Assembly: GCA_963978895.1 (NCBI GenBank)
Contig: OZ022238.1
Coordinates: 42,713,155-42,777,154, forward strand
Origin: Erpobdella octoculata
Taxonomy: Eukaryota > Annelida > Clitellata > Hirudinida > Erpobdellidae
DNA length: 64,000 nucleotides
Direction of reading: 5' to 3'
The number at the start of each line of letters is the position of its first letter. Position 1 is the stretch's first letter. Of the stretch, positions 37,007 to 49,436 are shown piece by piece. The position numbers and the translations under genes are program-made. Under the pieces are notes generated by a model, which had not been told where the DNA came from, ran no database searches, and was given only the letters and a program-made list of their open reading frames with translations.

Positions 37007-37415
37007 CAAGGGCGCAACTAGGGGGGTCAGGAGGCCAAATCGCAGGGCCCTGCAATTTTTCCAAATATGAGAAGTTTTTTTGGGTGGGTGGGTGCTACAT
37101 TTATTCTCAATGAATTATGGCATGGCAACATATCACAAACATATCATAAACTTAACTTGTTACATAGTTTAGATTATATATATTACAATTTTAAGCATAT
37201 CATAAACTTATTTTTAACATTTGCTTTAACTGGTTTGAGACTGAGTTTGACTATCTTCAGTTTGCAGTTTTTCTTTTCTTTCATTAATAAATTATTGAAG
37301 ATACCCAAAAAAGACTGCAGACTGAAGATAGTCAAAAAAAATTTTTGTCTGCGGCGGGCTTTCTTCCCTTTTTCAAACTTGAGCCCCCCAGAATTTCTTG
37401 CTGGTTGCGCCCCTG
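37007..37415. mobile_element. hAT-type MITE with 8-bp target duplication
   Basis: The element is bounded by exact TATAAAAT duplications at 36999-37006 and 37416-37423. Terminal repeats are CAAGGGCGCAACTAG and CTGGTTGCGCCCCTG. It has no coding capacity. A second truncated copy is at 18986-19180. Confidence 0.85.
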
Positions 37416-37423
37416 TATAAAAT

Positions 37424-37830
37424 GAAACCAAGAAGTATATAACTTTCCCATTCAAACCCAGCAATAGAAAAATTTGCTCAATGCTGACTTGTGTTTGAAA
37501 TTGCAGGATAGTTAAATCAGCCTAATTATTATGTTATTTGACTGATTTGTTTATTTTTGTCCTATTTAAACGTATTATTTGAAACTTGACTTTGTGAAAT
37601 TATTTATTTATTGAAAACCCCCTCTCTTAGTTTCCTGAAAACATTAAGTCTGGATGAAAAACTGGGCTCTATCAAAAAGTCAGCGCCATAGATTACCCCC
37701 TCCCCCCAAATTTTAAATTCTCCCCCCACCCCAAAGTGAAGGGTCTGGATGAAACACCGAACCCACAAGTAGCGTTGGGTCGTGGATTTTTGAATAGTGA
37801 GTTAGCCGGGTCCAGGACATTGGTTGAGCT
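37424..37830. other. Unassigned interval
   Basis: C-rich runs (taccccctccccccaaat) occur at 37690-37735. No gene is seen. Confidence 0.35.
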
Positions 37831-38193
37831 CAGAGGTGGGCAAAATACTGACTGCAAAGTATCTAAAATACCGATTAATAAAATACTTTAGAAAAGTATT
37901 TAAAATACTAAACTACAAAAAACTTTTTAAAGGCATTAAAATGCTAAATTACAAACTACGTATTTTAAAATATTATCACTTAAAATACAAATACAATTCA
38001 GTTGACGCTCAATAGGATCAAATGACAAGTAAAATTTAAAAACTGTATTTCAATGTTAAATCTAAAATATAAATACAGAAATAAAATAAACAAAATGCTT
38101 TCTTCTAACAAATCGCAATAAAAGTTCATTGTTTCCCATTGAAAACAGCTGTTGTTGAAAATGTTCATCAGTCATACATGCTCTCTTTTTAAA
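37831..38193 (-). mobile_element. hAT 3' part, cut by Helitron
   Basis: The end CAGAGGTGGGCAAAATAC is a hAT-like terminus, followed by many aaaatact motifs. On the minus strand 38090-38185 reads FKKRACMTDEHFQQQLFSMG, a diverged hAT C-terminal phrase. The rest is replaced by the Helitron that starts at 38194. Confidence 0.5.
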
Positions 38194-39083
38194 TCTATAT
38201 ATATAAAAGAACATGTCCTGACTGACTGACTGACTGATAATCAACGCCGAGCTCAAACGCCTCATACTAGGAACGTGAAATTTGGAACTTGTATTACTTT
38301 TATTGCGTAAGCATCCACTAAGAAAGGAATTTTGAAAATTTTGCTTCTGAGGGGAAGAAACTGGAAAACAAACTTTTTTCTAAAACAATGTATATCTTGA
38401 AAACCAAAAATGAGATTTTTAAATTTGGTATATGGATTCTTCTTAAAAAATAAAAAGATACGTGTTTCACCATTTTTTGAAAATTCGGTTTCCCGGACCT
38501 CAAATTTGGGTTGGAAAATTGGGTTATTTGGTTTTTAAAGTAGCTGCTACTCAAAAACTGTAAATGCTACAGGAGTAAAAATTAGTATTTAGTTTCTACT
38601 CCAAAAATAATAAAATACATGTTTTAGCATTTTTTGAAAATTTGGTTTCCAGGACTTTAAATGTGGGGTGGAAAATAGGGTTATTTGTTTTTTAAAGTAA
38701 CTGCTACTCAAAAACTGTGAATACCACAGATGTAAAAATTAGTATTTAGTTTCTATTCCGTTATTTTAGGGTCTTTTTACGGGCCAGGCTAAACCTTGAA
38801 TCAAGGTGGTACGGGCCGAAGTTTTTCACTAAGCATATAGACATTTTAGTGATTTTAGGGTCTTCAGAAGGGCCGGGCCAAACCTGAAGTCAAGGTGGGA
38901 CGGGCCGAAGTTTTTCATTAAGTATATAGAATTTCTATGCCTGTAAAAACGGGCCGGGCCCAAATTAGACGGGCCGTGCCGGGCCAGGAATTTCGGTTTT
39001 GAAACGGGCTGGGCCGACACCTATGGATGAACGGTTCAAATTCTCTAATTTCATGCGAGCGAAGCCGCTACGGGCACTGCTAG
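38194..39083 (+). mobile_element. Helitron family B, complete
   Basis: It starts TCTATATATATAAAAGAACA after A and ends gccgctacgggcactg plus CTAG (39080-39083) before T. It contains (GACT)4, about two internal 157-bp units (tttttgaaaattcggtttcc, then aaaaactgtaa) and a GC-rich gggccggg stretch. It is 890 bp long with no ORF of note. Confidence 0.85.
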
Positions 39084-39255
39084 TCCCTTATATAAACTAG
39101 AGGTGTACGCCGTACGATCTGCGCCGCCGCCGCCGACATTTTCTTTGCGCCGCGCCGCTGAAATTTCTGGATCGGCGCGCCGCCGAGATTTTCGCGGCTC
39201 GTCGCTTACGGTTGCAAATAATCATACATAAATCCCTCTGTCTTATTAAAAAAAC
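39084..39255. other. GC-rich patch
   Basis: 39106-39215 is rich in gccgccgcc and gcgccgcgccg, which is unusual in this AT-rich window. The phrase agaggtgtacgccgtacga may be a hAT-like end, but no partner is found. Confidence 0.35.
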
Positions 39256-39851
39256 TGTTGTGACGAGACACTCCAGGTGTACTCAGGTGCGCCTACCGAA
39301 AAGCTACCGAGCTGCTAGAAAGTTTTGTTGGTATTTAGCGAGTTGCGAGCTGTATTTCCATTAATAGTTGTTTTTTGTTATTTGTATTGTGTTTTCTAAA
39401 TAAAATATCGGAAAGACACAGCAGTTGGCGCAGTCGACATTTAAATATAGTTTCACGTTAGTCGTTTTTCTTGAAAAATGTCTGAAATTGACAAGTTACT
39501 GAAATTTTTTCGGAGCAAGAGAAACTGCGTGAAAAAGAACGTGCGGAAAAACTAAGTGAAAAAGACCGAGAACATTACATGAAACAGATGTTCTTGTTTT
39601 CAAGCATGAAATCATCTCACTCTGTATCGATTCCCAACTTCACAGACTTTCATCAAGAAAAAGAGCTATGGAGTGACTACTTGGCAAGATTCAAAACTTT
39701 CGCCGGAGCTCATTTGGTTCCTGACCATAAGCTGTCGCATGTATTTTTAACAAACCAAATAGCTTCTATTTACAAGTTGATAGACACGGTTGCAAGCCTC
39801 TATCAAGACATTTCTAAAACAGCCAGAGAAAAGTTAATTTCTGCTAATTAG
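39256..39851 (+). mobile_element. Ty3/gypsy-type LTR retrotransposon 5' end
   Basis: A short LTR (39256-39420, TGTTGTGACG to GAAAGACACA) is followed at once by a primer-binding-site-like GTTGGCGCAGTCGAC. A gag starts at 39478 (MSEIDKLLKFF). After a frameshift near 39510 it continues as SVSIPNFTDFHQEKELWSDY, RFKTFAGAHLVPDHK and VFLTNQIASIYKL, a well-known gypsy-type capsid phrase. It stops at 39849-39851. The remainder of the element is absent. Confidence 0.75.
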
Positions 39852-39864
39852 TTAAAAAAAACGT

Positions 39865-40225
39865 GGTGTTTAACAATTAAATTAAAAACGAATTTTTAAA
39901 ACCCAATGCTTTTATATGTAATTAAAACACAAATTTTGCAATCAATTTTTTCTTATATTACTCTTTTATTTTATATTAAAGTCGAAATATCTTAATTATA
40001 TCGAAATATCGAAATTAATTAAAATTAACTAAATTAATTGACTTATTGTAAAACTAATAATTGAATATTGCATTGTCTTCTATTTTGAGCATGTATGCAA
40101 AATTTGAAAAAAATCTATCATCAGGAAGTGACTCAAAAATTGATTGAAAGATTTGAAACAGACAGAGAAACAAACAGACAGACAGAGAAACAGAGACGAC
40201 GAGTTAATAAAAGCATTGGTAAAAA
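39865..40225 (+). mobile_element. Helitron family C fragment
   Basis: It matches 43994-44300 and 45549-45920: ttttgcaatcaattttttct, then atctatcatcaggaagtga and a cagacagagaaac run, ending at aagcattggtaa. Confidence 0.7.
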
Positions 40226-40252
40226 CACTTTTTGTTAATATTTTATTATATA

Positions 40253-40477
40253 CTAGCGGGGGCACCCGGCGTTGCCCGGGGTTTCTAGAGGTTTACCTAA
40301 TGCGTTTCTTTTTCGCTCCCGTTTCCTTCCCGCTTGCGCTCCCGCTCCCGGTTGTTATCCGTTCCCTGTCGCTTTCCCGCTCATTTTTTCGCTCTCAGTT
40401 CCCCCTCCCTAGATCCGATTCTACATACATACATACATACATACATACATACATACATACATACATACATACATACA

Positions 40478-40511
<34 letters not shown>

Positions 40512-41031
40512 CATACATATATACCTACATATATACCTACATACATACATACATACATACATACATACATACATACATACATACATACATACATACATAC
40601 ATACATACATACATACATACATACATACATACATACATACATACATACATACATACATACATACATACATACATACATACATACATACATACATACATAC
40701 ATACATACATACATACATACATACATACATACATACATACATACATACATACATACATACATACATACATACATACATACATACATACATACATAGATAC
40801 ATACACACACATACATACTTTGGATGAGCACTTAGTGCCGAAATATTGTGAAAAACACATACATACATACATACATACATACATACATACATACATACAT
40901 ACATACATACATACATACATACATACATACATAGATACATACATACATACATACATACATACATACATACATACATACATACATACATACATACATACAT
41001 ACATACATACATACATACATACATACATACA

Positions 41032-41062
<31 letters not shown>

Positions 41063-41458
41063 TCACATACATACATACATACATACATAAACAAACACAC
41101 AGACACACATACATGATAGTCTTAAAACACCTGGTGTAAAGGACTATAAACTATTACAATAACACATACATGCACATACATACACATACATACATACACA
41201 CATACATATATATATATATAGTTTCCGCTCGCTCACCCGCTCCGCTCCGCTCATTTTGTGACGGATTTCAAAAAAAAAATTCTATATTTGATTCCCCTTG
41301 ACTCTCAAGGTTGTGTAAAAATTTCATTACGATCGGATGAATGGTGTTGCAATGCATTAATAACATATATATATACAGACATACATACATCCGTACATAC
41401 ATACATACATACATACATACATACATACATACATACATACAAACATTCATTTTTATAA
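40253..41458 (-). mobile_element. Helitron family A with long (CATA)n arrays
   Basis: On the minus strand it starts at about 41458 (agttataaaaatgaatgttt, slightly altered TC end), carries the family 5' body (41235-41370), long CATA arrays (40425-40815 and 40858-41095) and a piece of repeat D (41112-41160). It ends with the GC hairpin and CTAG at 40253-40256. Between the arrays, 40818-40858 is a non-repeat island with cttagtgccgaaatattgtg. The 5' end abuts the next Helitron. Confidence 0.75.
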
Positions 41459-42644
41459 CTATATATATAAAAGAACATGTCCTGACTGACTGACTGACTG
41501 ACTGACTGACTGACTGACTGACTGACTGACTGACTGACTGACTGACTGACTGACTGACTGACTGACTGACTGACTGACTGACTGACTGACTGACTGACTG
41601 ACTGACTGACTGACTGATGACTGACTGATAATCAACGCCGAGCTCAAACGCCTCATCCTAGGAACGTGAAATTTGGAACTTATATTACTTTTATAGCGTA
41701 AACATCCGCTAAGAAAGGATTTTTTAAAATTTTGCTCCTGAGGGGAAAAAACTGGAAAACAAACTTTTTTCTAAAACAATGTATATCTCGAAAACCAAAA
41801 ATGAGGAGATTTTGAAATTTGGTATTTAGATTCTTTTTGAAAAATAAAAAGATACGTGTTTCACCATTTTTTGAAAATTCGGTTTCCCGGACCTCAAATG
41901 TGGGTTGGAAAATTGGGTTATTTGGTTTTTAAAGTAGCTTCTACTCAAAAACTGTTAATGCTACAGGAGTAAAAATTATTATTTAGTTTCTTTTCTAAAA
42001 ATGAAGATGTACATGTTTCACCATTTTTTACAAATTTGGTTCCCCGGACCTAAAATGTGGGTTGGAAAATTGGGTTATTTGGTTTTTAAAGTAGCTTCTA
42101 CTCAAAAACTGTTAATGCTACAAAAGTAAAAATTAGTATTTAGTTTCTACTCTAAAAATAATGATATACGTGTTTCACCATTTTTTGAAAATTTGGTTTC
42201 GAGGACCTCAAATGTGAAGTGGAAAAAGGGTTATTTGATTTTAAAATAACTGCTACTCAAAAACTGTAAGTGCTACAGATGTAAAAATTAGTATTTTGAG
42301 GTTTTGTGCGGGTTAGAAGTAGATGAGTTCAGTTTATCACCGGACGGACGGGCCAAGCCGTTATTTTAGGGTCTTCATACGGCCCTACCCAAAACTTAAA
42401 TCATGGTGGGACGGGCCGAAGTTTTTCATCAAGTATATAGAACTTCTAGGCCTTTAAAAACGGGCCGGGCCCATATTAGACGGGCCGTGCCGGGCCAGGA
42501 ATTTCGGTTTTTGAAACGGGCTGGGCCAAGTTGTCGACGGACCGAGCCGAGACCTAAAAAATTGATCCGTGCAGTACTCTACTATGTATGCAGGGTTCAA
42601 ATTCTCTAATTTCATGCGAGCGAAGCCGCTACGGGCACTGCTAG
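41459..42644 (+). mobile_element. Helitron family B with (GACT)n expansion
   Basis: It starts CTATATATATAAAAGAACAT (first T changed) and ends gccgctacgggcactg plus CTAG (42641-42644). A (GACT)n array of about 35 units occupies 41481-41620. Three internal 157-bp units follow at about 41860-42300, then the GC-rich gggccggg segment. Confidence 0.85.
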
Positions 42645-43278
42645 TATATAGATATAGAAAACCATCTGTTTGTCCGTTTGTCCTATATGCATTGCTTGAT
42701 TCCATAAGAGAAATTTTGTTAATGTTCACTTCCAAACTTTGCAAACACTCAAGCAGCAAGTGGTTTGTTTGACAATTTTTAGCAACCTCGGATCTAATGT
42801 AGCAAAACCAAACTTGATGTACTTTATGTCCTCTTTTTAAATCTCTTATATTAACTTTGCAAAATCTCTTTCGATCTTGTTTACTTGAGTGTCACATACC
42901 TTGCGAGGACTAATTATCCCACTTACCGTCATCCGATCGAGCTGAAAATTGGCAGATAGGCTTGTCCTTGATAACAATGCATTTTATTGAAATTTCAGCT
43001 TTCTCACACATACATACACATAAATACTAATAAACTCGTAAAATTGAGAATTTACCCACTTCTCATGATTCCATCGTATTTGCTATTTAATCGTCTCTCC
43101 TATTTGCACTTTAATTTATATTTCTGTCTCGTATTTTCTAAAATTTTCAGAATACACGAGAATATATAATAGATGGATTATAGTGAAAAACTTTGTTTTT
43201 ACCGGTTAATTTGTTAAATCCCTTATATTAACTTACTAATACATATAATAGCCCAAGTCTGTGTAAGACGTTTTTTTG
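42645..43278. other. Probable decayed Helitron 5' sequence
   Basis: tatagatatagaaaaccatc followed by tgtttgtccgtttgtcct resembles a Helitron 5' end. No matching 3' end is found and no gene is seen. Confidence 0.35.
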
Positions 43279-43946
<668 letters not shown>

Positions 43947-43993
43947 TAATAAATTTGTAATAAATACAATAATCCGTTTCTAGATATATAACA

Positions 43994-44757
43994 AGTAAAT
44001 TAAAAACGAATTTTTAAAACCAATGCTCTTATATGTAATTAAAACACAAATTTTGCAATCAATTTTTTCTCATATTACTCTTTTATTTTATATTAAAGTC
44101 GAAATATCTTAATTATATCGAAATTAATTAAAATTAACTAAATTAATTGACTTATTGTAAAACTAATAATTGAATATTGCATTGTCTTCTATTTTGAGCA
44201 TGTATGCAAAATTTGAAAAAAATCTATCATCAGAAAGTGACTCAAAAATTGATTGCAAGATTTGAAACAGACAGAGAAACAGAGACGACGAGTTAATAAA
44301 AGCATTGGTAATAATAATAAAAATATGATCAAAAAGCATCGAATTTAAATATCTCAACTATTTTCATGAAAATTTCGTACACGCTTGAGAATCGCGGTCA
44401 GTGAGTGTGGTTCGTGTTAACTTGGTAAAATAGTCTGCCAGTTGGTTAGCGTTTTGTGGTCAAGAAAACCCTTAAGAAAACCCTCAAGAAAACCCTCAAG
44501 AAAACCCTCAAGAAACCCCTCGATAAAACCCTCAAGAAAATTAACTAAATTAATTGACTTATTGTAAAACTAATAATTGAATATTGCATTGTCTTCTATT
44601 TTGAGCATGTATGCAAAATTTGAAAAAAATCTATCATCAGGAAGTGACTCAAAAATTGATTGCAAGATTTGAAACAGACAGAGAAACAGACAGACAGAGA
44701 AACAGACAGACAGAGAAACAGAGACGACGAGTTAATAAAAGCATTGGTAAAAAAACA
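43994..44757 (+). mobile_element. Helitron family C internal segment, extra copy
   Basis: It is almost identical to 45549-46328, including the (aagaaaaccctc)n run at 44462-44540 and the cagacagagaaa repeats. It lies outside the complete element at 44853-46357. Confidence 0.75.
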
Positions 44758-44852
44758 TTTAATAACTAAAAAAATGAAAAATAAAAAAATCTATAAATAT
44801 TATTAAGATTTATAAAAAATAAACACTACAAAATATAAAATAATATAAAGTA

Positions 44853-46357
44853 TCTATATTATCGTAGCCCACGTCACTCACTCACTCACTCACCGATTCT
44901 GTCACGCTTACGTAATTAGTCGTTTAGATGATATCAATGTGCACGTAAAAATTTATGGAGCGCAGGCGTGTAATAAAAATTATTATGCAATTGTACCTAT
45001 CTCAGTCCTAGAGATCAAAAGAAGTGGCGCTGCAATCGAAAAATATTATATAATAGATTTAAAAAAATCTCAGAACCAAGGACCACTTTTCGATGGCCGT
45101 CAATTCACAAGAAATGTCGTGTATACTGAAATTCTTTAATAACCAATTATTGCACTTTTCAATTTTCACATCCTTTGAATTTATATGAAATACTTTATTA
45201 GATTGAAAATTTTAACACAATAAAAAAATTTCATTAAATTTGCTGATATATAAAAAAAATTTATGGTTATCAAATGTCATTTTGTTTTTATTGACTATTT
45301 TTTTATAAAATGTATCCAAAGTACATCGTAATTTTAAAACATGCGTCCTTGGGGCGGCAAAACCACTATGTATGTATGTTAGCAATTACACATAAGTCGG
45401 CGGCGCAGGGGTCAGCAATCAGCAGTTGATAAAAGTTAGTGAGCGCAGGCGTGTAATGAAAGTTATTACGCAAGTGTACAATGACAGTCTCAAAGATCAA
45501 AAAAGGTGATACTGAAATCAGAAATGAACATATAATAAAATTTTAAACAAGTAAATTAAAAACGAATTTTTAAAACCAATGCTCTTATATGTAATTAAAA
45601 CACAAATTTTGCAATCAATTTTTTCTTATATTACTCTTTTATTTTATATTAAAGTCGAAATATCTTAATTATATCGAAATATCGAAATTAATTAAAATTA
45701 ACTAAATTAATTGACTTATTGTAAAACTAATAATTGAATATTGCATTGTCTTCTATTTTGAGCATGTATGCAAAATTTGAAAAAAATCTATCATCAGGAA
45801 GTGACTCAAAAATTGATTGCAAGATTTGAAACAGACAGAGAAACAAACAGACAGACAGAGAAACAAACAGACAGACAGAGAAACAGAGACGACGAGTTAA
45901 TAAAAGCATTGGTAATAATAATAAAAATATCATCAAAAAGCATCGAATTTAAATATCTCAACTATTTTCATGAAAATTTCGTACACGCTTGAGAATCGCG
46001 GTCAGTGAGTGTGGTTCGTGTTAACTTGGTAAAATAGTCTGCCAGTCGGTTAGCGTTTTGTGGTCAAGAAAACCCTCAAGAAAACCCTCAAGAAAACCCT
46101 CAAGAAACCCCTCGATAAAACCCTAAAGAAAATTAACTAAATTAATTGACTTATTGTAAAACTAATAATTGAATATTGCATTGTCTTCTATTTTGAGCAT
46201 GTATGCAAAATTTGAAAAAAATCTATCATCAGGAAGTGACTCAAAAATTGATTGCAAGATTTGAAACAGACAGAGAAACAGACAGACAGAGAAACAGAGA
46301 CGACGAGTTAATAAAAGCATTGGTAAAAATCCGTCATTTTTGACGGGCTAACTCTAG
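44853..46357 (+). mobile_element. Helitron family C, complete
   Basis: It starts TCTATATTATCGTAGCCCAC after A. It ends with the hairpin CCGTCA-TTTT-TGACGG, seven bases, then CTAG (46354-46357) before T. It includes cactcactcactcacc at 44873-44893, a 66-aa open frame (44939-45139) without recognised content, and two internal repeats of a segment of about 330 bp (45560-45920 and 46130-46330). Confidence 0.85.
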
Positions 46358-46360
46358 TAC

Positions 46361-46484
46361 AAAATATTGTTTTAAAACATCGCTCGAGTAATAATGCACT
46401 AAAAGATAAAAATAATATCGAAGTGTGCTTATTAACATTTTTTTAACTAAACTTTTTGTTTGGAAGATAAGAGCGTTGGGCGAT
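46361..46484 (+). repeat. Left arm of 125-bp inverted repeat
   Basis: It matches 49654-49780 in reverse: the inner 55 bp closely (tttgtttggaagataagag, then gttgggcgata), the outer part less well (ttttaaaacatcgctcg). The LTR element lies between the arms. Confidence 0.65.
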
Positions 46485-46714
46485 AGTCGTTATACACATT
46501 ATATAGATATTGTTACGATATCACCAAATCGTATACCGGGCTCAATAGAATGGTTTTGCAGTTTATTGGAAATTAATAAATGAAGCTTTGTTAAGGCTAT
46601 TTAAACCTTCAAATCTCTTAATAAAAATAATTAATTAATGTCCCTAATAAATGTTCTGAATCCGTTAAGGTTTATCAATAGGAAGTTGATCATCAAACCA
46701 GTGATTTTACATTA

Positions 46715-48160
46715 TTACCCCCTTCTTAATTCTGTTCGTCCCGAACCGCATAGTCGCTTTTGAGAAATGCGACTCGGCCACGAACACCAAAATACCTTGA
46801 TCTTTACTCGTGGCTTTGACCGCAATTCGCAAACAACATTGTCAAGTCCCTTGACCGTTTGATGCAATTTATTCCAGTCCTTCTTTGGCTCATCAACAGA
46901 GTCTTTCTTTGGCTCATCGTCGCCATATCTGCACGGTTCATCACAGCCTTTTTTGCATGCCTCGTCCTGAACATCTTTGCACGGTTTATCGGAACTGTCT
47001 GATTTTTCTTCTTCCTTCACATCTTTTAGATCTGTCTCAAGAAACTCTTCAAAAAGCTTTTCGAAAACACCTTCCATAAATCCATTAAATCCCTTCATCA
47101 GACTGTTATTTGATTTTTCAATGACTCTTAGTCTATCTGATCTAGAATCCTCTGTGGATTCATCTGATTTAGAACCCTCGGTACCGTTCTCTGTTCTCGG
47201 CTCATCTTTTTCAGAGTTTTTGCTTGCTGCATTGCTATTGTTGTTTTGGAGAAGTTCATCGCCGTCATGTTTGTTTTCTTCCAAGCTACAATCGAACGTT
47301 TTCTTTTCACATTCCAGCTCGGCTCTTTCGTCGGTGTCAACTTTCGTATCGTCCAGCGGATCTTTCTTCAAATTATCGCCATCGTCTCTCAAATCAGTGT
47401 CTTCTTTTTTTGCCAAGTTAACTTTGACGTAATTCTCCATTGAAGTTTCGTCCGTTTCTAAATCCTTGGTTGCTTCATCCGAGTCAGATTCGTCTCTAAA
47501 TTCTGACCCTGAATATTCGGTGCCGTCGTCTGTTATGGAGGCTTCCGTTTCAGAACCGTCGCTGTATGGGTAAATGCCATCGCTGTTATTGCCATTATTA
47601 TAATCATCATCGTCACTTTCATCCTCATCGTTTTGCATTTCGTTTTCAACATTCTTCTCATCTTCTTTAGTTTTGTTTTCGACGTCCAAACCGACTGTAT
47701 CACTGTCACCATCTTTGCATGGTTCATCTTGGGCATCTTTGCAAGGTTGATTATCATGACTGTCTTTGACAGGCACATCATCATGACCGTCTTTGACAGG
47801 CTCATCATCATGACCATCCTTGTATGGTTCATCTTGAACATTCTTGCATGGTTCATCTTGACCGTCTTTTTTGTTTCCGCAATTGTTTGTGTCACCATTG
47901 AGGAGTTCAAGAAATTTCTTCCTTTCTTGCTGTGCTGCTCTGTGTGCTGCTCTGTTTTCCTCCGCCATTTTATTCAGAGCCTTCAACAATTCATTTTCTG
48001 CTTCTAACTCATACTCTTCCGGATCAAACCCATTGTTCTCCAATGACGTCCGGAGGTGGTCCATGAGCTCAGACTTTCTTCCTTTATCACTGAGCTCTCG
48101 TTGTCTAAGTTCCCGCCTCAACTCGAGTATCAAGAGCTCATCTAATGCTTTCAAAACCAT
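46715..48160 (-). CDS. SAP-domain gag-like protein (481 aa)
   Basis: Residues about 5-45 form a SAP domain (LRRELRQRELSDKGRKSELM), a nucleic-acid-binding helix-extended loop-helix found at the start of many metazoan gypsy-type gags. A coiled-coil-like stretch follows (ENELLKALNKMAEENRAAHR). Then come repeats of (Q/H)DEPCKDG type (about 100-155), a long Asp/Glu/Ser-rich region and a second DEPCKD block (about 400-440). The C-terminus (VFWCSWPSRISQKRLCGSG) looks like out-of-frame pol-end sequence read through a deletion. No capsid or CCHC knuckle is seen. Confidence 0.65.
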   Translation of the reverse strand: MVLKALDELLILELRRELRQRELSDKGRKSELMDHLRTSLENNGFDPEEYELEAENELLKALNKMAEENRAAHRAAQQERKKFLELLNGDTNNCGNKKDGQDEPCKNVQDEPYKDGHDDEPVKDGHDDVPVKDSHDNQPCKDAQDEPCKDGDSDTVGLDVENKTKEDEKNVENEMQNDEDESDDDDYNNGNNSDGIYPYSDGSETEASITDDGTEYSGSEFRDESDSDEATKDLETDETSMENYVKVNLAKKEDTDLRDDGDNLKKDPLDDTKVDTDERAELECEKKTFDCSLEENKHDGDELLQNNNSNAASKNSEKDEPRTENGTEGSKSDESTEDSRSDRLRVIEKSNNSLMKGFNGFMEGVFEKLFEEFLETDLKDVKEEEKSDSSDKPCKDVQDEACKKGCDEPCRYGDDEPKKDSVDEPKKDWNKLHQTVKGLDNVVCELRSKPRVKIKVFWCSWPSRISQKRLCGSGRTELRRG

Positions 48161-48182
48161 TCTTGTATCCCACTTCTGACAC

Positions 48183-49436
48183 CAGTGATTATTTCGTTAA
48201 CGGTAATAGAAATTAAAACGATAATTATTAATTCTTGTTAACGAAAACTGAAACGAAAACTAGAATAGAAAGTCAAAACGAAACTGAAAAAAAAATAAAA
48301 ATTAGTTAGTTAGAACGAAATAGAAATAAAAATTATTTTTTTTTCGAAACGAAATAGAAATAGAAATAAAAATTAATTTTTTTTTTTGAAACGAAATAAA
48401 AATAGAAATAAAAATTATTTTTTTTTAGAAACGAAATAGAAATAAAAAATAATTTGTTAAAACGAAATAAAAACAAAAAATATTAAAAACAAAATAAAAA
48501 TTAATTTCGCTTCTATGGTACTTCCTTTTAACATGCCTTTGTCGCTACGAGATTGTTTATTCCTTTTCTATTGTATTCGTGTTTTGGCTTGTCGTTATTT
48601 ATTGAGTCAGAAATGTCGAAAGCTGGCGTTGGTTTGTCGAAAATGTTTGCTGGTCGTAATCGTGAAAGTTTAGTTTGGAATTATTTTAAATATGATGTCA
48701 CTACGAATAAAAGTGTTTGTCTAGCAAAAAAAGATAGTAACGTCGATGGTGCTATAAACCAGTGCGGTTTTCAACTGGCCGGTAAAAATCCAACGAACCT
48801 AAAGGTTAGTTAGGATATGGAAGACTTGGCAGAAGATGTGATACAGTTTTGGATTGCTCGACAGTCTATATATCCGCAACTTTCCCTCTTGGCTTTGGAC
48901 ATACTGGCAGCACCTGCTTCCCAAGCATATGTGGAGAGGATTTTTTCATTATGTGGCCTTTTGAGCGGAGGGAAGAGACATAGACCGTAAAAAACTTAGA
49001 AATGAGAGTTTTTTTTAAATTGAATAATCAGCTTCTCAATTGACTTGTTTTTAGTTACAACTGCAAAATAGAGAGATTACAAACGAAACTGAAATTAAAA
49101 CTAAAACTATTATAAATTCAAAACGAAAACGAAACGGTAATAATAATTACTGATGCAAAACTAAACTGAAATTAAAATTATTGAAAAATTCAAAACTATA
49201 ACGAAACGGTAATAATAATTCCTGATGCAAAACTAAACTGAAATTAAAATTATTGAAAAATTCAAAACGAAAACGAAACGGTAATAATAATTACTGATAA
49301 TTACTGATTCAAAACTAAACTGAAATTAAAATTATTGAAAAATTCAAAACTAAACCGAAACTGTAATAATAATTCATGATGCCAAAACTAAACTGAAACT
49401 GAAACTAAATTTATTTCTGAAACGAATTAATCACTG
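48183..49436 (+). mobile_element. hAT transposon, internally deleted, 8-bp duplication
   Basis: Exact target duplications TCTGACAC flank it at 48175-48182 and 49437-49444. Terminal repeats are CAGTGATTA and TTAATCACTG. 48613-48806 encodes a BED-type zinc finger (SLVWNYFKYDV ... CGFQLAGKNP). 48817-48990 encodes the hAT dimerisation domain (YPQLSLLALDILAAPAS, then YVERIFSLCG). The catalytic middle is deleted. Both ends carry many degenerate aacgaaatagaaataaaa motifs. It inserted exactly at the primer-binding region of the LTR element. Confidence 0.9.

Noticed and set aside
47633..48007. Plus-strand hydrophobic ORFs opposite the SAP ORF
   Set aside because: They are antisense shadows of the Asp-rich coding repeats (GATGAT read as ATCATC). 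The minus-strand frame is longer and has a recognisable domain.
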